NCBI GenBank assembly: GCA_019054805.1
Contig: JAHQIY010000043.1
Span: forward strand, 1-64,000
Length of the DNA stretch: 64,000 nt
Direction: 5' to 3'
DNA from: Brachionus manjavacas
Taxonomy: Eukaryota; Rotifera; Eurotatoria; Ploima; Brachionidae
Part shown: positions 9,696 through 21,158 of the stretch, one piece after another
How positions within the stretch are numbered: position 1 is the stretch's first letter
Layout: each line of letters opens with the position of its first letter
Made by a program: the position numbers and the translations under genes
The notes under the pieces: generated by a model
Told to the model about the DNA's origin: nothing
Databases searched by the model: none
Seen by the model: only the letters and a program-made list of their open reading frames with translations

Positions 9696-12600
9696 ATGTC
9701 AGACCCTAAGTTTATCCACCTTCGAGTTCATAGTGACTTTTCCATGGTCGATGGCCTTTCAAAAGTGCCACCCTTGGTTAAGAAAGTGGCTGAGTTGGGC
9801 ATGCCTGCGATGGCGCTGACTGACTTTACCAACTTATGTGGTCTAGTGAAGTTTTATGGCACGGCCCACGGTTGTGGTATCAAACCGATCATTGGTGCTG
9901 ACTTCGTGATGCAGTCACCTGAGTTTGGTGATGAGCTGACTAAGCTGACCGTGATTGCTGCAGATAACGTCGGTTATAAGAACCTGACTTTACTGATCTC
10001 AAAAGCCTACCTACGAGGCCACGTTCAGCATCAACCTGTGATTGATAAAGAGTGGCTGGCTGAGCTCTCAGAAGGGGTAATTATACTTTCCGGAGCTAAG
10101 AGTGGTGAAATAGGCAAAGCGCTGTTGAAAGGCAACCAGTATGTTGTCGAGCAGTGCGTCGAGTTCTACCAAACCCATTTTCCAGACCGTTTCTATCTAG
10201 AACTGGTTCGTACTGGCAGAGCCGATGAAGAAACCTATCTTCACTTTGCGTTAGAGCTGGCAGAGCAACATGACCTGCCGGTTGTTGCTACTAATGATGT
10301 AGTGATTCTTGATGAGACACTGTTTGATGCGCACGAGATTCGTGTTGCGATTCATGATGGTTATACGCTGGAAGATCCACGTCGACCAAAAAACTACAGC
10401 GCTCAGCAATATCTTCGTACTGAAGAGGAGATGTGTGAGCTATTCTCAGACATCCCTGAAGCATTAGAAAATAGTGTAGAGATTGCTAAGCGTTGTAACG
10501 TGACAGTCCGCTTGGGTGAATACTTCCTGCCCGCGTTCCCAACCGAAGGGATGGAAGAAACCGAGTTTTTGGTTAAAAAATCTGAAGAAGGTCTGGAAGA
10601 ACGACTGGAATTCTTATTCCCCGATCCGGCGGTGCGTGCAGAAAGACGACCTGAATACGATGATCGTCTTAAAATTGAACTGGAAGTAATCAATAACATG
10701 GGATTCCCAGGTTACTTCTTGATCGTAATGGAGTTCATCCAGTGGTCAAAAGATAACGCCATCCCTGTAGGTCCTGGCCGTGGTTCAGGTGCCGGTTCTT
10801 TGGTGGCATATGCGTTAAAAATCACCGATCTCGACCCGCTAGAATACGATCTTCTGTTTGAGCGATTCCTCAACCCAGAACGTGTTTCCATGCCCGATTT
10901 CGATGTCGATTTTTGTATGGATAAACGTGACCAAGTAATTGATCACGTTGCAGAAATGTATGGTCGTGATGCGGTATCGCAGATCATCACTTTCGGTACG
11001 ATGGCAGCGAAGGCGGTAATTCGTGACGTAGGCCGTGTACTTGGTCATGGTTTCGGTTTTGTTGATCGCATCTCGAAACTGGTTCCGCCAGATCCGGGTA
11101 TGACGCTAGAAAAAGCATTCAAAGCAGAACCTGCACTGCCTGAGCTGTACGAAAACGACGAAGAAATTAAAGAGCTGATCGATATGTGTCGCATCCTTGA
11201 AGGGTGTACACGTAACGCAGGTAAGCACGCTGGTGGTGTTGTAATATCGCCAACCACTATCACTGACTTTGCGCCGATTTATGCTGATGCGGAAGGTCAC
11301 TTCCCGGTAACTCAGTTCGATAAAAACGACGTTGAAACCGCGGGTCTAGTTAAGTTTGACTTCTTGGGCTTACGTACGCTGACCATTATTGACTGGGCGT
11401 TGGGCTTGATTAACCCACGTTTAGAGAAGGAAGGCAAAGACCCAGTCGCCATTGAGTCTATCCCATTGGAAGACCAAGCTTCCTTCAATCTGCTGCAAAA
11501 TTCAGAAACCACTGCGGTGTTCCAGCTTGAATCGCGTGGTATGAAAGAGCTAATAAAACGCCTTCAGCCAGACTGTTTTGAAGATATTATCGCACTGGTT
11601 GCTCTGTTCCGTCCGGGGCCGCTTCAGTCGGGCATGGTAGATAACTTCATCGACCGTAAACATGGACGCGAGGCGGTTTCTTACCCAGATGAGCAGTGGC
11701 AGCACGAGTCGCTAAAAGAGATTCTCGAGCCAACCTACGGCATTATCCTCTATCAGGAGCAGGTAATGCAGATCGCTCAGGTTCTTTCTGGCTATACGCT
11801 TGGTGGTGCAGATATGCTTCGTCGTGCGATGGGTAAGAAAAAGCCAGAAGAGATGGCCAAGCAGCGTGCGACGTTCGAAGAAGGCGCGGTCGCCAACGGC
11901 GTAGACGGCGAATTGGCGATGAAGATCTTCGACTTGGTAGAAAAGTTCGCAGGTTACGGCTTCAACAAATCGCACTCGGCTGCATATGCTCTGGTTTCTT
12001 ACCAAACTCTGTGGCTCAAAACTCATTTCCCAGCGGAATTTATGGCTGCGGTAATGACCGCCGATATGGATAACACTGAGAAAGTCGTCGGTCTGGTCGA
12101 TGAGTGTTTCCGCATGAAACTCAAAGTGCTGCCGCCAGATATCAACGCAGGTTTGTATCGCTTTAATGTCGATGACGATGGGGCGATTGTTTACGGCATC
12201 GGTGCTATCAAAGGGGTGGGTGAAGGTCCAATTGATGCCATTCTCGAAGCGCGTAACAAAGACGGCCACTTTAAAGACCTATTCGATTTCTGTGCTCGTA
12301 TCGACCTGAAAAAGGTTAATAAGCGAGTCATTGAGAAACTCATTTACGCCGGCGCATTGGATCGCCTTGGTCCGCACCGCGCAGCAATGATGGCTTCACT
12401 GAACGATGCTGTTAAAGCGGCGAGCCAACATCACCAAGCAGAAGCCTTTGGTCAAACCGATTTGTTTGGCGTGTTGACCGAAGCACCTGAAGAAGTGGAG
12501 CACAAATACACCAAAGTTGAACCTTGGCCGGAAAAAGTGTGGCTCGAAGGTGAGCGCGATACTTTAGGCCTTTATTTGACCGGGCACCCAATAAATGCCT

Positions 12601-13175
12601 ACATAAAGGAACTTGGTAAGTACACCAGTTGTCGACTAAAAGACGCAACACCAACCAGACGGGATCAAAGTGTCACTGTCGCGGGTCTGGTAATTGCGGC
12701 TCGTGTGATGACCACCAAGCGTGGAACACGTATTGGTATTATGACACTGGATGATCGAAGCGGACGTATGGAGGTGATGTTATTCTCCGATGCGTTAGAT
12801 CGATATGCAGAATTGTTAGAAAAAGATAAAATTTTGGTTGTTTCTGGACAGGTCAGCTTTGATGATTTCAATGGTGGTCTTAAAATGTCCGCGCGCGAGG
12901 TTATGGATCTCGGGACTGCTCGTGAAAAATATGCACGGGGATTATCAGTTTCCATCGATCAATCGCAAATCAATGACCGATTTTTTGAGCGTTTTAGTCA
13001 AATACTAGAACCTCATCGGGCGGGGAGCGTTCCTGTCCATGTATACTACCAACGCTCTGATGCACGAGCGCGTTTGACGTTGGGTACAGAATGGCGAGTG
13101 ACGCCAAGTGACGCATTATTAGATGATTTAAAACAACTACTTGGGAAAGGCCAGGTAGAACTCGAATTTAACTAA
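9696..13175 (+). CDS. dnaE: DNA polymerase III alpha subunit
   Basis: This is the replicative polymerase catalytic subunit, 1159 residues. An N-terminal PHP domain begins with [12 protein letters not shown]. The polymerase active-site aspartates are Asp401 and Asp403 (PDFDVDFC) and Asp555 (VKFDFLG). A helix-hairpin-helix region is followed by the beta-clamp binding motif QTDLF at 920-924, then an OB fold ([12 protein letters not shown]) near residue 990 and the C-terminal tau-binding domain. The length is nearly the same as E. coli (1160). Confidence 0.98.
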   Translation: MSDPKFIHLRVHSDFSMVDGLSKVPPLVKKVAELGMPAMALTDFTNLCGLVKFYGTAHGCGIKPIIGADFVMQSPEFGDELTKLTVIAADNVGYKNLTLLISKAYLRGHVQHQPVIDKEWLAELSEGVIILSGAKSGEIGKALLKGNQYVVEQCVEFYQTHFPDRFYLELVRTGRADEETYLHFALELAEQHDLPVVATNDVVILDETLFDAHEIRVAIHDGYTLEDPRRPKNYSAQQYLRTEEEMCELFSDIPEALENSVEIAKRCNVTVRLGEYFLPAFPTEGMEETEFLVKKSEEGLEERLEFLFPDPAVRAERRPEYDDRLKIELEVINNMGFPGYFLIVMEFIQWSKDNAIPVGPGRGSGAGSLVAYALKITDLDPLEYDLLFERFLNPERVSMPDFDVDFCMDKRDQVIDHVAEMYGRDAVSQIITFGTMAAKAVIRDVGRVLGHGFGFVDRISKLVPPDPGMTLEKAFKAEPALPELYENDEEIKELIDMCRILEGCTRNAGKHAGGVVISPTTITDFAPIYADAEGHFPVTQFDKNDVETAGLVKFDFLGLRTLTIIDWALGLINPRLEKEGKDPVAIESIPLEDQASFNLLQNSETTAVFQLESRGMKELIKRLQPDCFEDIIALVALFRPGPLQSGMVDNFIDRKHGREAVSYPDEQWQHESLKEILEPTYGIILYQEQVMQIAQVLSGYTLGGADMLRRAMGKKKPEEMAKQRATFEEGAVANGVDGELAMKIFDLVEKFAGYGFNKSHSAAYALVSYQTLWLKTHFPAEFMAAVMTADMDNTEKVVGLVDECFRMKLKVLPPDINAGLYRFNVDDDGAIVYGIGAIKGVGEGPIDAILEARNKDGHFKDLFDFCARIDLKKVNKRVIEKLIYAGALDRLGPHRAAMMASLNDAVKAASQHHQAEAFGQTDLFGVLTEAPEEVEHKYTKVEPWPEKVWLEGERDTLGLYLTGHPINAYIKELGKYTSCRLKDATPTRRDQSVTVAGLVIAARVMTTKRGTRIGIMTLDDRSGRMEVMLFSDALDRYAELLEKDKILVVSGQVSFDDFNGGLKMSAREVMDLGTAREKYARGLSVSIDQSQINDRFFERFSQILEPHRAGSVPVHVYYQRSDARARLTLGTEWRVTPSDALLDDLKQLLGKGQVELEFN

Positions 13176-13213
13176 GTTCGGTAAAACGCCACCGAATCAT
13201 AAAGGATCTATAG

Positions 13214-14173
13214 ATGAGCCTGAATTTTTTAGAATTTGAAAAGCCAATCGCAGAGCTAGAAGCAAAAATTGAAGCACTTCGTGACGTATCTCGTCATGGC
13301 GGTGAGTCTGGTGTTGATCTTGAAAAAGAGATTGAACAGCTAGAGAAGAAAAGCCTAGAGCTTAAAAAGAAAACATTCAGCGATCTTGGTGCTTGGGAAA
13401 CTGCCCAGCTTGCTCGTCACCCACAGCGTCCTTACACGCTTGATTACATTGAGCATGTGTTTACAGAGTTTGATGAGATGGCGGGTGACCGTCACTACGC
13501 AGATGACAAAGCGATCGTAGGTGGTATGGCACGTCTTAATGGCCGTCCAGTAATGATCATTGGTCACCAAAAAGGTCGTGAGACTAAAGAGAAAGTAAAA
13601 CGTAACTTCGGCATGCCTAAGCCAGAAGGTTACCGCAAAGCGCTACGTTTGATGCAAACGGCAGAGCGTTTTAACATGCCAATCATTACTTTCATCGATA
13701 CAGCGGGTGCCTACCCAGGTGTTGGTGCAGAAGAGCGTGGTCAATCAGAAGCTATCGCGACTAACCTAAAAGTGATGGCGGGTCTTAAAGTGCCAGTTAT
13801 CTGTAACGTTGTCGGTGAAGGCGGTTCTGGTGGTGCACTTGCTATCGGTGTTGGTGACTACGTCAACATGCTGCAATACTCAACCTATTCTGTTATCTCT
13901 CCAGAAGGCTGTGCTTCAATCCTATGGCGTGATTCAGATAAAGCGCCACAGGCAGCAGAAGCGATGGGTCTGATTGCTCCACGTCTTAAAGAGCTAGAGC
14001 TGATTGATGAGATCATCGATGAGCCTCTAGGTGGTGCACACCGTGATCACCTGCAGATGGCGCAGAACATGAAAGCGACCCTAGTTCGTCAGCTTGAAGA
14101 GCTAGAAGCGTTTGATAACGACACCTTGCTAGAGCGTCGATACCAGCGTCTAATGAGCTACGGATACTGTTAA
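13214..14173 (+). CDS. accA: Acetyl-CoA carboxylase carboxyltransferase subunit alpha
   Basis: AccA with AccD transfers carboxyl from biotin to acetyl-CoA, making malonyl-CoA for fatty acid synthesis. The 319 residues match E. coli AccA. The N-terminal region is helical and charged, followed by the crotonase-like core with [40 protein letters not shown] and [21 protein letters not shown] lies before the ATG. A strong terminator follows. Confidence 0.97.
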   Translation: MSLNFLEFEKPIAELEAKIEALRDVSRHGGESGVDLEKEIEQLEKKSLELKKKTFSDLGAWETAQLARHPQRPYTLDYIEHVFTEFDEMAGDRHYADDKAIVGGMARLNGRPVMIIGHQKGRETKEKVKRNFGMPKPEGYRKALRLMQTAERFNMPIITFIDTAGAYPGVGAEERGQSEAIATNLKVMAGLKVPVICNVVGEGGSGGALAIGVGDYVNMLQYSTYSVISPEGCASILWRDSDKAPQAAEAMGLIAPRLKELELIDEIIDEPLGGAHRDHLQMAQNMKATLVRQLEELEAFDNDTLLERRYQRLMSYGYC

Positions 14174-14191
14174 TCGGCACAAATGTTAGAA

Positions 14192-14220
14192 AAAGGCTGA
14201 ACTTAGGTTCAGCCTTTTTT
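14192..14220 (+). terminator. Rho-independent terminator after accA
   Basis: AAAGGCTGAAC and GGTTCAGCCTTT make a strong perfect stem followed by T residues. Confidence 0.88.
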
Positions 14221-14254
14221 ATTGCCAGTGATAAACTAGCGTTAATAACTCCAA

Positions 14255-15586
14255 ATGTTACTCGCTATGAAGCTCGAATCTATTTTTCAACACACTCTCG
14301 ACCAATACTATCAAACCGGTAGCCGAATCGTCCTTGCCCTAAGTGGTGGGCTTGATTCTCGGGTCATGCTTGAACTGATGGCAAGCTACTGTAAATCGCG
14401 CAAGCTCGAATGCCTGGCGGTCCATGTTCACCATGGTTTAAGCGAGAATGCAGACAGTTGGGCTGAGCAATGTAAACATTGGTGTCAGGAGCTTGGTATC
14501 CCATTTGTGTTAGAAAAGGTTCAACTGGCAACTCAAGGCCGAAGCATTGAAGAGAGTGCTCGTGAAGCCAGATATACAGCACTTAATAAGCATCTTCAGC
14601 AGAATGATTTACTACTCACCGGTCAGCATGCTGATGATCAGCTCGAAACCTTTTTCCTTGCTCTCAAGCGTGGTAGCGGCCCAAAAGGTTTGTCCTCAAT
14701 GGCGCAGAGTATGTCATTAGGTCAGGCGAATTTGCTGCGTCCGTTGTTGGCTATCGCACGGCATGAAATTGAAGAGTTTGCTCACGCTCAGCAATTGACT
14801 TGGGTAGAAGACGAAAGCAATCAAGACCAAAGATTTGAGCGTAATTTTGTTCGTCACTCATTAACGCCATCTTTAGTGGAGCGTTGGCCTCATATTAGGC
14901 AAGCAGTGCAGCGTACAGCCGAACTCTGCTCTGAGCAGGAGCAACTGCTTGATGAACTGTTAGCTGAGAAATATCTGCAATGTTTATGTGAAGATGGCAG
15001 CCTGTCTATTGCGATGTTGGACAATGCGTCAACTCTGATTCGCAGCCGATTAATTCGCATGTGGCTTGAGCAAAATCACCTGCGTATGCCCACTCGTGAG
15101 CAATTGAGTAAGGTGTGGTTAGAGGTCGCGATGGCAAAAGCGGATGCCAATCCGCAGCTGCAGCTTCCTGAGGTGCAAGTACGCCGCTATTTAAACAAGC
15201 TCTACATCGTTAGAGATTGGCAATCACTTGCCGAGTGGCAGCAACCGCTCGATATTGATAAGCCTTGTCCTTTGCCTGATGAATTAGGAAGCTTAGCGCT
15301 CGTCCCTTCGAGTGAGGGGAGATTGTCTCGACAGGCATTAGCCCTAAGTCCGTTGCGTGTCACTTTTAACCCAGAGGGATTAAGTGCACACCCAGCAGAG
15401 CGTGGGCATAGCCGCAAACTGAAAAAGCTGTTCCAAGAGTATGGTGTGCCAAGTTGGTTACGACGCAGAACCCCTATCTTGATGTGTGGTGATAGGGTCG
15501 TTGCCGTGGGGGATTTGTTTATTGATCGCCACTTTATAGGTCAGGATTGTGAACTTGTCTGGGACAAGGGATCACGCTTTATGTAA
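14255..15586 (+). CDS. tilS: tRNA(Ile)-lysidine synthetase TilS
   Basis: TilS modifies C34 of the tRNA-Ile with CAU anticodon to lysidine so that it reads AUA. The product has 443 residues. The ATP PP-loop SGGLDS is at residues 30-35, with further family segments VHVHHGLS, GQHADDQLETFFL and ERNFVRH, then linker and C-terminal domains ending in a GxxxRKLKKLFQE region. A start four codons downstream (14267) is equally possible because neither has a clear ribosome site. Confidence 0.95.
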   Translation: MLLAMKLESIFQHTLDQYYQTGSRIVLALSGGLDSRVMLELMASYCKSRKLECLAVHVHHGLSENADSWAEQCKHWCQELGIPFVLEKVQLATQGRSIEESAREARYTALNKHLQQNDLLLTGQHADDQLETFFLALKRGSGPKGLSSMAQSMSLGQANLLRPLLAIARHEIEEFAHAQQLTWVEDESNQDQRFERNFVRHSLTPSLVERWPHIRQAVQRTAELCSEQEQLLDELLAEKYLQCLCEDGSLSIAMLDNASTLIRSRLIRMWLEQNHLRMPTREQLSKVWLEVAMAKADANPQLQLPEVQVRRYLNKLYIVRDWQSLAEWQQPLDIDKPCPLPDELGSLALVPSSEGRLSRQALALSPLRVTFNPEGLSAHPAERGHSRKLKKLFQEYGVPSWLRRRTPILMCGDRVVAVGDLFIDRHFIGQDCELVWDKGSRFM

Positions 15587-15636
15587 AATTGTATACATAA
15601 AAACGTACAACTATCATGGAATTATAAGGAAGAGCA

Positions 15637-15951
15637 ATGAAGAAATTCGCTATAGGATTGGTACTTGGAATGGGCCTACTTAGTGGTAATGCGCTGGCTG
15701 CAGGTGATGTTGCGGCAGGTCAAGCAAAAGCGGCCATCTGCGCTGCTTGTCATGGTGCAGATGGTATTGCAGTGATCCCTGGCTATCCAAACCTTAAAGG
15801 TCAAAATGAGCAGTATCTTGTGACGTCTATAAACGCTTACAAAAACAAAGAGCGAAATGGTGGACTCGCAGCAGTCATGCAAGCGCAAGCAGCAATGCTA
15901 AGTGATGCTGATGTCGCTAACCTAGCGGCTTATTACGCTAGTTTGAAATAG
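15637..15951 (+). CDS. Periplasmic c-type cytochrome (class I, small)
   Basis: The 104-residue protein has a signal peptide ending ALA-AGD near residue 21 and one heme-binding site CAACH at 35-39. A distal Met in the segment VMQAQAAM is the likely sixth heme ligand. It probably carries electrons in the periplasm, toward a cytochrome oxidase or peroxidase. It resembles the c553/c4-half family; the exact partner cannot be told. AAGGAAG lies before the ATG. It stands alone between tilS and glnB with its own terminator. Confidence 0.9.
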   Translation: MKKFAIGLVLGMGLLSGNALAAGDVAAGQAKAAICAACHGADGIAVIPGYPNLKGQNEQYLVTSINAYKNKERNGGLAAVMQAQAAMLSDADVANLAAYYASLK

Positions 15952-15969
15952 TCGATAGGATAGATTGCG

Positions 15970-16000
15970 AGCCCGAGCTACAAAGCTCGGGCTTTTTATT
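15970..16000 (+). terminator. Rho-independent terminator after the cytochrome c gene
   Basis: AGCCCGAGCT and AGCTCGGGCT form a perfect 10-bp stem with a 4-base loop, followed by a T-run. Confidence 0.9.
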
Positions 16001-16043
16001 AGCCATTGAACATGGGATAATGACGCTAGTTACAATAGTTTAA

Positions 16044-16391
<348 letters not shown>

Positions 16392-16410
16392 CCCATAAGT
16401 ATTGTTTAAA

Positions 16411-16433
16411 AAGAGCCGTAAGGCTCTTTTTTG
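16411..16433 (+). terminator. Rho-independent terminator after glnB
   Basis: AAGAGCC, a 4-base loop and GGCTCTT, followed by a T-run. Confidence 0.85.
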
Positions 16434-16446
16434 TTTAGGTAATGCA

Positions 16447-17298
16447 ATGAAGAAAAGCGCTTACTTTATCATCTTGCCTCTGGTCTTATCCTTAGTGGTT
16501 GTTGTCGGCTATCAATCAATCTTTAGCTTTACTCAGCAAGCTCAGATCGCGTCTATTTCAGGCAATAATGTCGCATTATCTTTGCAATGCTATCGCAATG
16601 AACAAGCACCGGTTTTAGATAACCACGGGCAAATTAAGCTACTGGTCTGGAACATCTACAAGCAAAATAGAGAAAACTGGCAGCAAAGCTTAACTGAACT
16701 GTCGGATGGAAAGCAGTTGGTCTTGTTGCAAGAAGCGAGCATGACACCTGAACTCATCGATTGGGTGGCGAAACAGTGCTGGTTTGGTAGTCAGGTAGAT
16801 GCGTTTAAAGCGTTTGATACATCCGCAGGGGTATTGAATTTGTCTTTGAATACGCCAAGCAAAGCTTGTGCTTACACTGAACTAGAGCCATGGCTACGTT
16901 TGCCTAAATCGGCACTATACGCGCTATACCCACTCTCTTCAGGGGAGCAGTTAGCTGTGGTAAATATTCATGCGGTTAACTTCACCTACGGTACCAAAGA
17001 GTACCATCGTCAGTTAACGGCGTTGACTAAAGAGCTGAGTCAGCATCACGGCCCGATAGTTGTTGCCGGAGACTTCAATAGTTGGAGTGAAGAGCGTTTC
17101 GCTGTGATGTCGAAAGCGCTAACGTCACTAGGATTAAAAGAAGTCGATTATCAACCAGATAATCGCACTCAGTTTGTGACTGGCTTGCCACTCGATCATG
17201 TCTTTTATCGTGGTTTAACGCTGGAAACAGCAGAGGCGCCAATTTCTGACGCCTCTGATCATAATCCAATTTTAGTTAGCTTTCGCTTAGCACTTTAG
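16447..17298 (+). CDS. YafD-like endonuclease/exonuclease/phosphatase-fold protein (UPF0294 type)
   Basis: The function is not known. The ATG at 16447 has AGG 7 bp upstream; an in-frame extension to 16402 runs through the glnB terminator and was discarded. The 283 residues begin with a hydrophobic segment (about 5-25), so the protein is likely exported or membrane-anchored. The EEP fold is indicated by LLVWNIYKQN, LLQEAS, VVNIHAVNF, VAGDFNSW and the C-terminal SDHNPI, which supply the catalytic Asp/His set. E. coli yafD lies near the same mltD-gloB-rnhA-dnaQ block. Confidence 0.85.
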   Translation: MKKSAYFIILPLVLSLVVVVGYQSIFSFTQQAQIASISGNNVALSLQCYRNEQAPVLDNHGQIKLLVWNIYKQNRENWQQSLTELSDGKQLVLLQEASMTPELIDWVAKQCWFGSQVDAFKAFDTSAGVLNLSLNTPSKACAYTELEPWLRLPKSALYALYPLSSGEQLAVVNIHAVNFTYGTKEYHRQLTALTKELSQHHGPIVVAGDFNSWSEERFAVMSKALTSLGLKEVDYQPDNRTQFVTGLPLDHVFYRGLTLETAEAPISDASDHNPILVSFRLAL

Positions 17299-17981
17299 AA
17301 TATCAGGATGTACAGCGCCCAAATTAGGTAGTAAGCAAGCCAAGGCAGCGCGGAGATAACCAGTGCTTGACCGCGTTCAAATTCAGTCCAAGTTCCTACC
17401 GCGGCGTAGCCTAAGGCAATGTACCAAGGCAGTAATAGTGGGAATGAGCTAGCAAACTGTGACCACTCGTTAGTTAGTGGTAGCTTTAACAGCCCGTTGA
17501 GGCTATTCAAATCGGCGGCATACACCATAACTTGGCCATGTTTTAGTAGCGCACTCACGTAGCTTGCCAAGTCACCGATAATCGCAGGGAAAGTGATCAC
17601 CGCGCTGGCTGCGAACCATTTCCAGAAACCATGCTGATGCTGGCTTGGTTTTGTCGCGAGATTGAACCAGAAAGCAAGCATCAGAATGGTCAGCGTTCTA
17701 CCAGCAATATCACTAATGATTTCACTCGCCATCAAGGTATTGGCGTCAAGCAGTTCTAGCTGTTTTGGGTTGGTTTCTGCCAGTTGCGCTGCAAGCCCTT
17801 GCCTTAGCCACTCGAAATCAACCATGTCGAAGTAAGCGCCCCAGAAAATAAACGGGGAAAGTACCAAGAAAATATACGGCTGCCAGCCCCAAGCACCACG
17901 TTGGTAGAGGGCTAAGAAACAGGCGCTAGGCGAACGGAAAATGTCGACTAGCATGATTAACGGGTTACTTGACGGGTTCAT
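17295..17981 (-). CDS. YIP1-family integral membrane protein
   Basis: The 228-residue protein has about five hydrophobic stretches and begins NPLIMLVDIFRSPSACF, typical of bacterial YIP1-domain proteins. Its role is unknown. Its ATG overlaps the mltD stop by 4 bp (ATGA), so it is probably translated with mltD. The 3' end overlaps the plus-strand yafD-like gene by 4 bp in a convergent arrangement. Confidence 0.8.
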   Translation of the reverse strand: MNPSSNPLIMLVDIFRSPSACFLALYQRGAWGWQPYIFLVLSPFIFWGAYFDMVDFEWLRQGLAAQLAETNPKQLELLDANTLMASEIISDIAGRTLTILMLAFWFNLATKPSQHQHGFWKWFAASAVITFPAIIGDLASYVSALLKHGQVMVYAADLNSLNGLLKLPLTNEWSQFASSFPLLLPWYIALGYAAVGTWTEFERGQALVISALPWLAYYLIWALYILIF

Positions 17982-19540
17982 ACACTTACCTTAGTTACGT
18001 CTACATACAGCTTAAGTTTCTGACCTGGCTTAAGGTACTTCTGTCTGCTGAGATCGTTCCATTTAACGATGTCGTTCGATTTGACTTTAAATTTGCTCGC
18101 AATACCACTGATGGTGTCACCTGTGCGGACGTTGTAGAACACAGTGCGGATGATCGCGCCGTCAGAGCTGTTTTTCCAAATCACCAGTTTTTGACCAACG
18201 CGCAAGGTGTCTCTTGGTCCCATGCCATTCCACTTCGCTAATGATTGGTGTGACACTTTGTTAGCTCGAGCAATCGACCATAAGCTATCGCCAGAGCGAA
18301 CTGTGTGAGTGAGCTTAAATTGACCACGAGACTTAGCCTGTGTTTTCGCTAATCGGTTCGACGCGCTAAGAGCATAGGCTTTGTCGTCTCGTGTCGAAGT
18401 TGGGATCATCAAGTGTTGGCCGACTCGAATGTTGTTGCCACTGAGGTTATTCGCCGTGCGAATCACGTTGGCAGTGGTATTATACTTTTGCGCTAAGACA
18501 CTCAGGCTATCCCCGGACTTCACCTTATAGCGAACGACTTTCATTCCTTTACCACGGTTTTCTGCTACCGCTTTATTGAACTTAGCGACGCTATCTTTTG
18601 GAAGAAGCAATTGGTGAGGCCCGTCCGGTGCTGTCGCCCATTGGTTGTATGCAGGGTTGAGGCCTTGTAGCTCTTTAACACTGATACCCGCGTAGTTAGC
18701 GGCTATGGCGAGGTCAAGTTGCTCTTTAGGGTCAACGAGTTCAACGATAGGCTTGTTAGCAATCGTTGGAATACTGATACCATACTTTTCTTGGTTCGCG
18801 ACAACGTCTGCTAGAGCAAGCAGCTTTGGTACGTAACCACTGGTTTCTTTAGGCAAATCAAGCGAGAAGAAATCTGTAGGCTTGCCGAGTTTGGTGTTTT
18901 TGCGAATTGCACTAGATACTCGTCCGCCGCCACTGTTGTAGGCAGCAATGGCGTGAGTCCATTCGCCATCAAAACGTTTGTTGAGATATGTAAGGTAATC
19001 TAGAGCAGCATCGGTTGAAGCCGCGACATCACGACGTCCGTCATACCAAAAGTTTTGCTTGAGGCCTTGTTGCTTACCCGTTCCCGGAACGAATTGCCAT
19101 AAACCCGCAGCACTGCCATGAGAGTAGGCAAAAGCATCAAAAGAGCTCTCTACCACAGGTAATAGCGCTAACTCTAACGGCATATCACGCTGCTCGATCT
19201 TCTCGGTAATAAGATACAAGAAAGGTTCGGCACGTTGTGAGACAGTTTTTAGGTGGTTAGGGTGTTTCAGATACCATGTACGGTAGTAATCAACGAGCTT
19301 GTGGTCAGGGATAGGCATCTCTAATTGCATAGCGATACGCTTCCAGACATCTTGTTGTGTCTGTGGAGTCACCACTGGCTCGGATTTGACGATAGGTTTT
19401 GCTGGTTGAGCGCTTGGCTCAGTTTGCTTAACTGTTGGATTGTTTGTTTCCGGAGAGACGGCTTCTCCAGAGTCAGTCGGCTGGGTAAGCTGACAACCTG
19501 ATAATAATAGCGCTAATACCCAGCTGTGTTTCACTCGCAT
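17978..19540 (-). CDS. mltD: Membrane-bound lytic murein transglycosylase D
   Basis: MltD cleaves peptidoglycan glycan strands, making 1,6-anhydro ends. The 520-residue lipoprotein has the lipobox LLSGC with Cys16, a low-complexity linker rich in P, T and Q (about 20-60), and an SLT domain with catalytic Glu131 in VVESSFD followed by GLWQFVPGTG. Three LysM repeats are seen near residues 340-385, 405-450 and 470-515, each with SGDSL or TGDTI and a GQ-L-I end. The E. coli protein has two LysM repeats, so three is somewhat longer. Confidence 0.95.
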   Translation of the reverse strand: MRVKHSWVLALLLSGCQLTQPTDSGEAVSPETNNPTVKQTEPSAQPAKPIVKSEPVVTPQTQQDVWKRIAMQLEMPIPDHKLVDYYRTWYLKHPNHLKTVSQRAEPFLYLITEKIEQRDMPLELALLPVVESSFDAFAYSHGSAAGLWQFVPGTGKQQGLKQNFWYDGRRDVAASTDAALDYLTYLNKRFDGEWTHAIAAYNSGGGRVSSAIRKNTKLGKPTDFFSLDLPKETSGYVPKLLALADVVANQEKYGISIPTIANKPIVELVDPKEQLDLAIAANYAGISVKELQGLNPAYNQWATAPDGPHQLLLPKDSVAKFNKAVAENRGKGMKVVRYKVKSGDSLSVLAQKYNTTANVIRTANNLSGNNIRVGQHLMIPTSTRDDKAYALSASNRLAKTQAKSRGQFKLTHTVRSGDSLWSIARANKVSHQSLAKWNGMGPRDTLRVGQKLVIWKNSSDGAIIRTVFYNVRTGDTISGIASKFKVKSNDIVKWNDLSRQKYLKPGQKLKLYVDVTKVSV

Positions 19541-19609
19541 TGCACAGCCCTTTTTTATTTGGCTGCTGATAATACTTGCCTCAATTAGTAGGTGACAAGC
19601 GGCAAAACG

Positions 19610-20368
19610 TTAAAATTCGTTCTTCCACTCACGTAATGCGCTAAAAATCGCGAGTGAGTCGCTTTGAACTGTACGATTTGCGACAGAACGGATGACAGTT
19701 TGCTGATCGGTACGCAGAAAAGGGTTGATCCATTTCTCGCGTCGAATCGTGGTCGGTAAGGTGGGCTTGTTCTGCGCTCTGAGTCGATTAACCTCGTCAC
19801 GATACTGCTGTAGGAGCTCATTGTCTGGCTCTACCGCAAGAGCGAAAGCGAGGTTACTTGCAGTATATTCGTGTGCGCAGTAGACCTCGGTTTCTTCTGG
19901 CAGAGCGGCAAGTTTGGTGAGGGAAGTGTGCATCTGTTCCATCGTACCTTCAAAGACACGTCCACAACCGGCTGAAAACAGCACATCACCACAGAAAAGT
20001 TTACCATCCCCTACATAACCGATATGGCCGCGAGTATGGCCTTCCAAGCCAAGCACAAAGAAGACCTCATCAAACAGCTCTATCTGGTCACCGGCATCAA
20101 CGGCATGCGTCAAGGTAGGTACGGGCTCATTAGCTGGGCCGACAACGTCCACATCTGGAAACTGTCTTACTAATTCTGGTACACCACCGATATGGTCATT
20201 GTGATGGTGGGTAATTAGAATCGCTTCTAAACTCAAGTTATGCGCTTTGAGATACGCCAAAACAGGCGCAGAGTCACCTGGATCGACAACAGCACAACGG
20301 CGATCGCTATTTTCGATCAGCCAGATGTAATTATCATTAAATGCAGGTATGCTTTTGATATTCAACAT
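19610..20368 (-). CDS. gloB: Hydroxyacylglutathione hydrolase (glyoxalase II)
   Basis: GloB hydrolyses S-lactoylglutathione to lactate and glutathione, completing methylglyoxal detoxification. The start at 20368 ([16 protein letters not shown]) gives 252 residues; an upstream in-frame extension is not family-like. The metallo-beta-lactamase motif THHHNDH is at 53-59. Other metal ligands are in GHTRGHI and the CAHEYT segment. It is divergent from yafS with 52 bp between starts, matching E. coli mltD-gloB-yafS order. Confidence 0.96.
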   Translation of the reverse strand: MLNIKSIPAFNDNYIWLIENSDRRCAVVDPGDSAPVLAYLKAHNLSLEAILITHHHNDHIGGVPELVRQFPDVDVVGPANEPVPTLTHAVDAGDQIELFDEVFFVLGLEGHTRGHIGYVGDGKLFCGDVLFSAGCGRVFEGTMEQMHTSLTKLAALPEETEVYCAHEYTASNLAFALAVEPDNELLQQYRDEVNRLRAQNKPTLPTTIRREKWINPFLRTDQQTVIRSVANRTVQSDSLAIFSALREWKNEF

Positions 20369-20420
20369 GGTTGTGTCTCCAGTATATCGGTCAACAGACG
20401 CTTGGGTGAAGCAGGTAACT

Positions 20421-21158
20421 ATGAAGCCAGCACGTAGCAGCAAAAAGCTTGAAAAGCCTCATTCATGGTCTCAGCTTAAAAATGGTCAGTGGGTGAATGA
20501 ATCGATTCAAACCCGCGTTGACGAATGGTGTCCTAAGCTGTTCGGTTATCATTTGCTAAAGCTGGGAGGCTTGAGCTGCGAGTTAACCAGTTTCAATTGT
20601 AATATTCAACATCAAGTTCATCTAGATATCCAGAACCCGTTGCATAATGTCATCGCAGATGGCTACGATTTGCCCTTTTTAGAAAAAAGTTTCGACGCGG
20701 TGTTGATGGCGCACCAGCTCGATTACTGTAATGACCCGCATCGAATGTTACGCGAAGTTGATAGGGTGATGATTGATGATGGCTATTTGATTATCACTGG
20801 ATTCAACCCAATCAGCTTTACCGGATTGGCGAGCTTGATGCCGTGGAGAAGGAACAACCTTCCGTGGAGTGGCAGGATGTTTACGCCAAATCGGATTAAG
20901 GACTGGTTAGGGTTACTTAATTATCAAGTGATTGAGTGCGATAGCTATGCCCTGTTCCCGATGCAGAAATATCGCACGATGTGGACATGGCTTGAGAATA
21001 GCTTGGGTGATTGGGCATCGCCGATGGGCAGTTTGTATTTTATCGTCGCACGTAAACGAACTTATCCACTTAAGCCGATTAAGCCACATTGGAAGTTAAA
21101 AAGAAAATTGACGCCAGTTAGCGTCAATTACAAAGTGTCGAATAAGCAGAGTCATTAG
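20421..21158 (+). CDS. yafS: SAM-dependent methyltransferase (YafS-like)
   Basis: The 245-residue product looks like a class I methyltransferase: [31 protein letters not shown] and the following [11 protein letters not shown] strand are typical of the Methyltransf_11 fold. The first SAM-binding motif is degenerate. The substrate is unknown. Start 20421 has AGG 6 bp upstream. It sits between gloB and rnhA exactly as yafS does in E. coli, which is the basis of the symbol. The end overlaps rnhA by 4 bp, tail to tail. Confidence 0.85.
   Translation: MKPARSSKKLEKPHSWSQLKNGQWVNESIQTRVDEWCPKLFGYHLLKLGGLSCELTSFNCNIQHQVHLDIQNPLHNVIADGYDLPFLEKSFDAVLMAHQLDYCNDPHRMLREVDRVMIDDGYLIITGFNPISFTGLASLMPWRRNNLPWSGRMFTPNRIKDWLGLLNYQVIECDSYALFPMQKYRTMWTWLENSLGDWASPMGSLYFIVARKRTYPLKPIKPHWKLKRKLTPVSVNYKVSNKQSH

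Noticed and set aside
16402..16446. Longer form of the YafD-like protein
   Set aside because: The extension reads through the glnB terminator hairpin; the ATG at 16447 has its own ribosome site.
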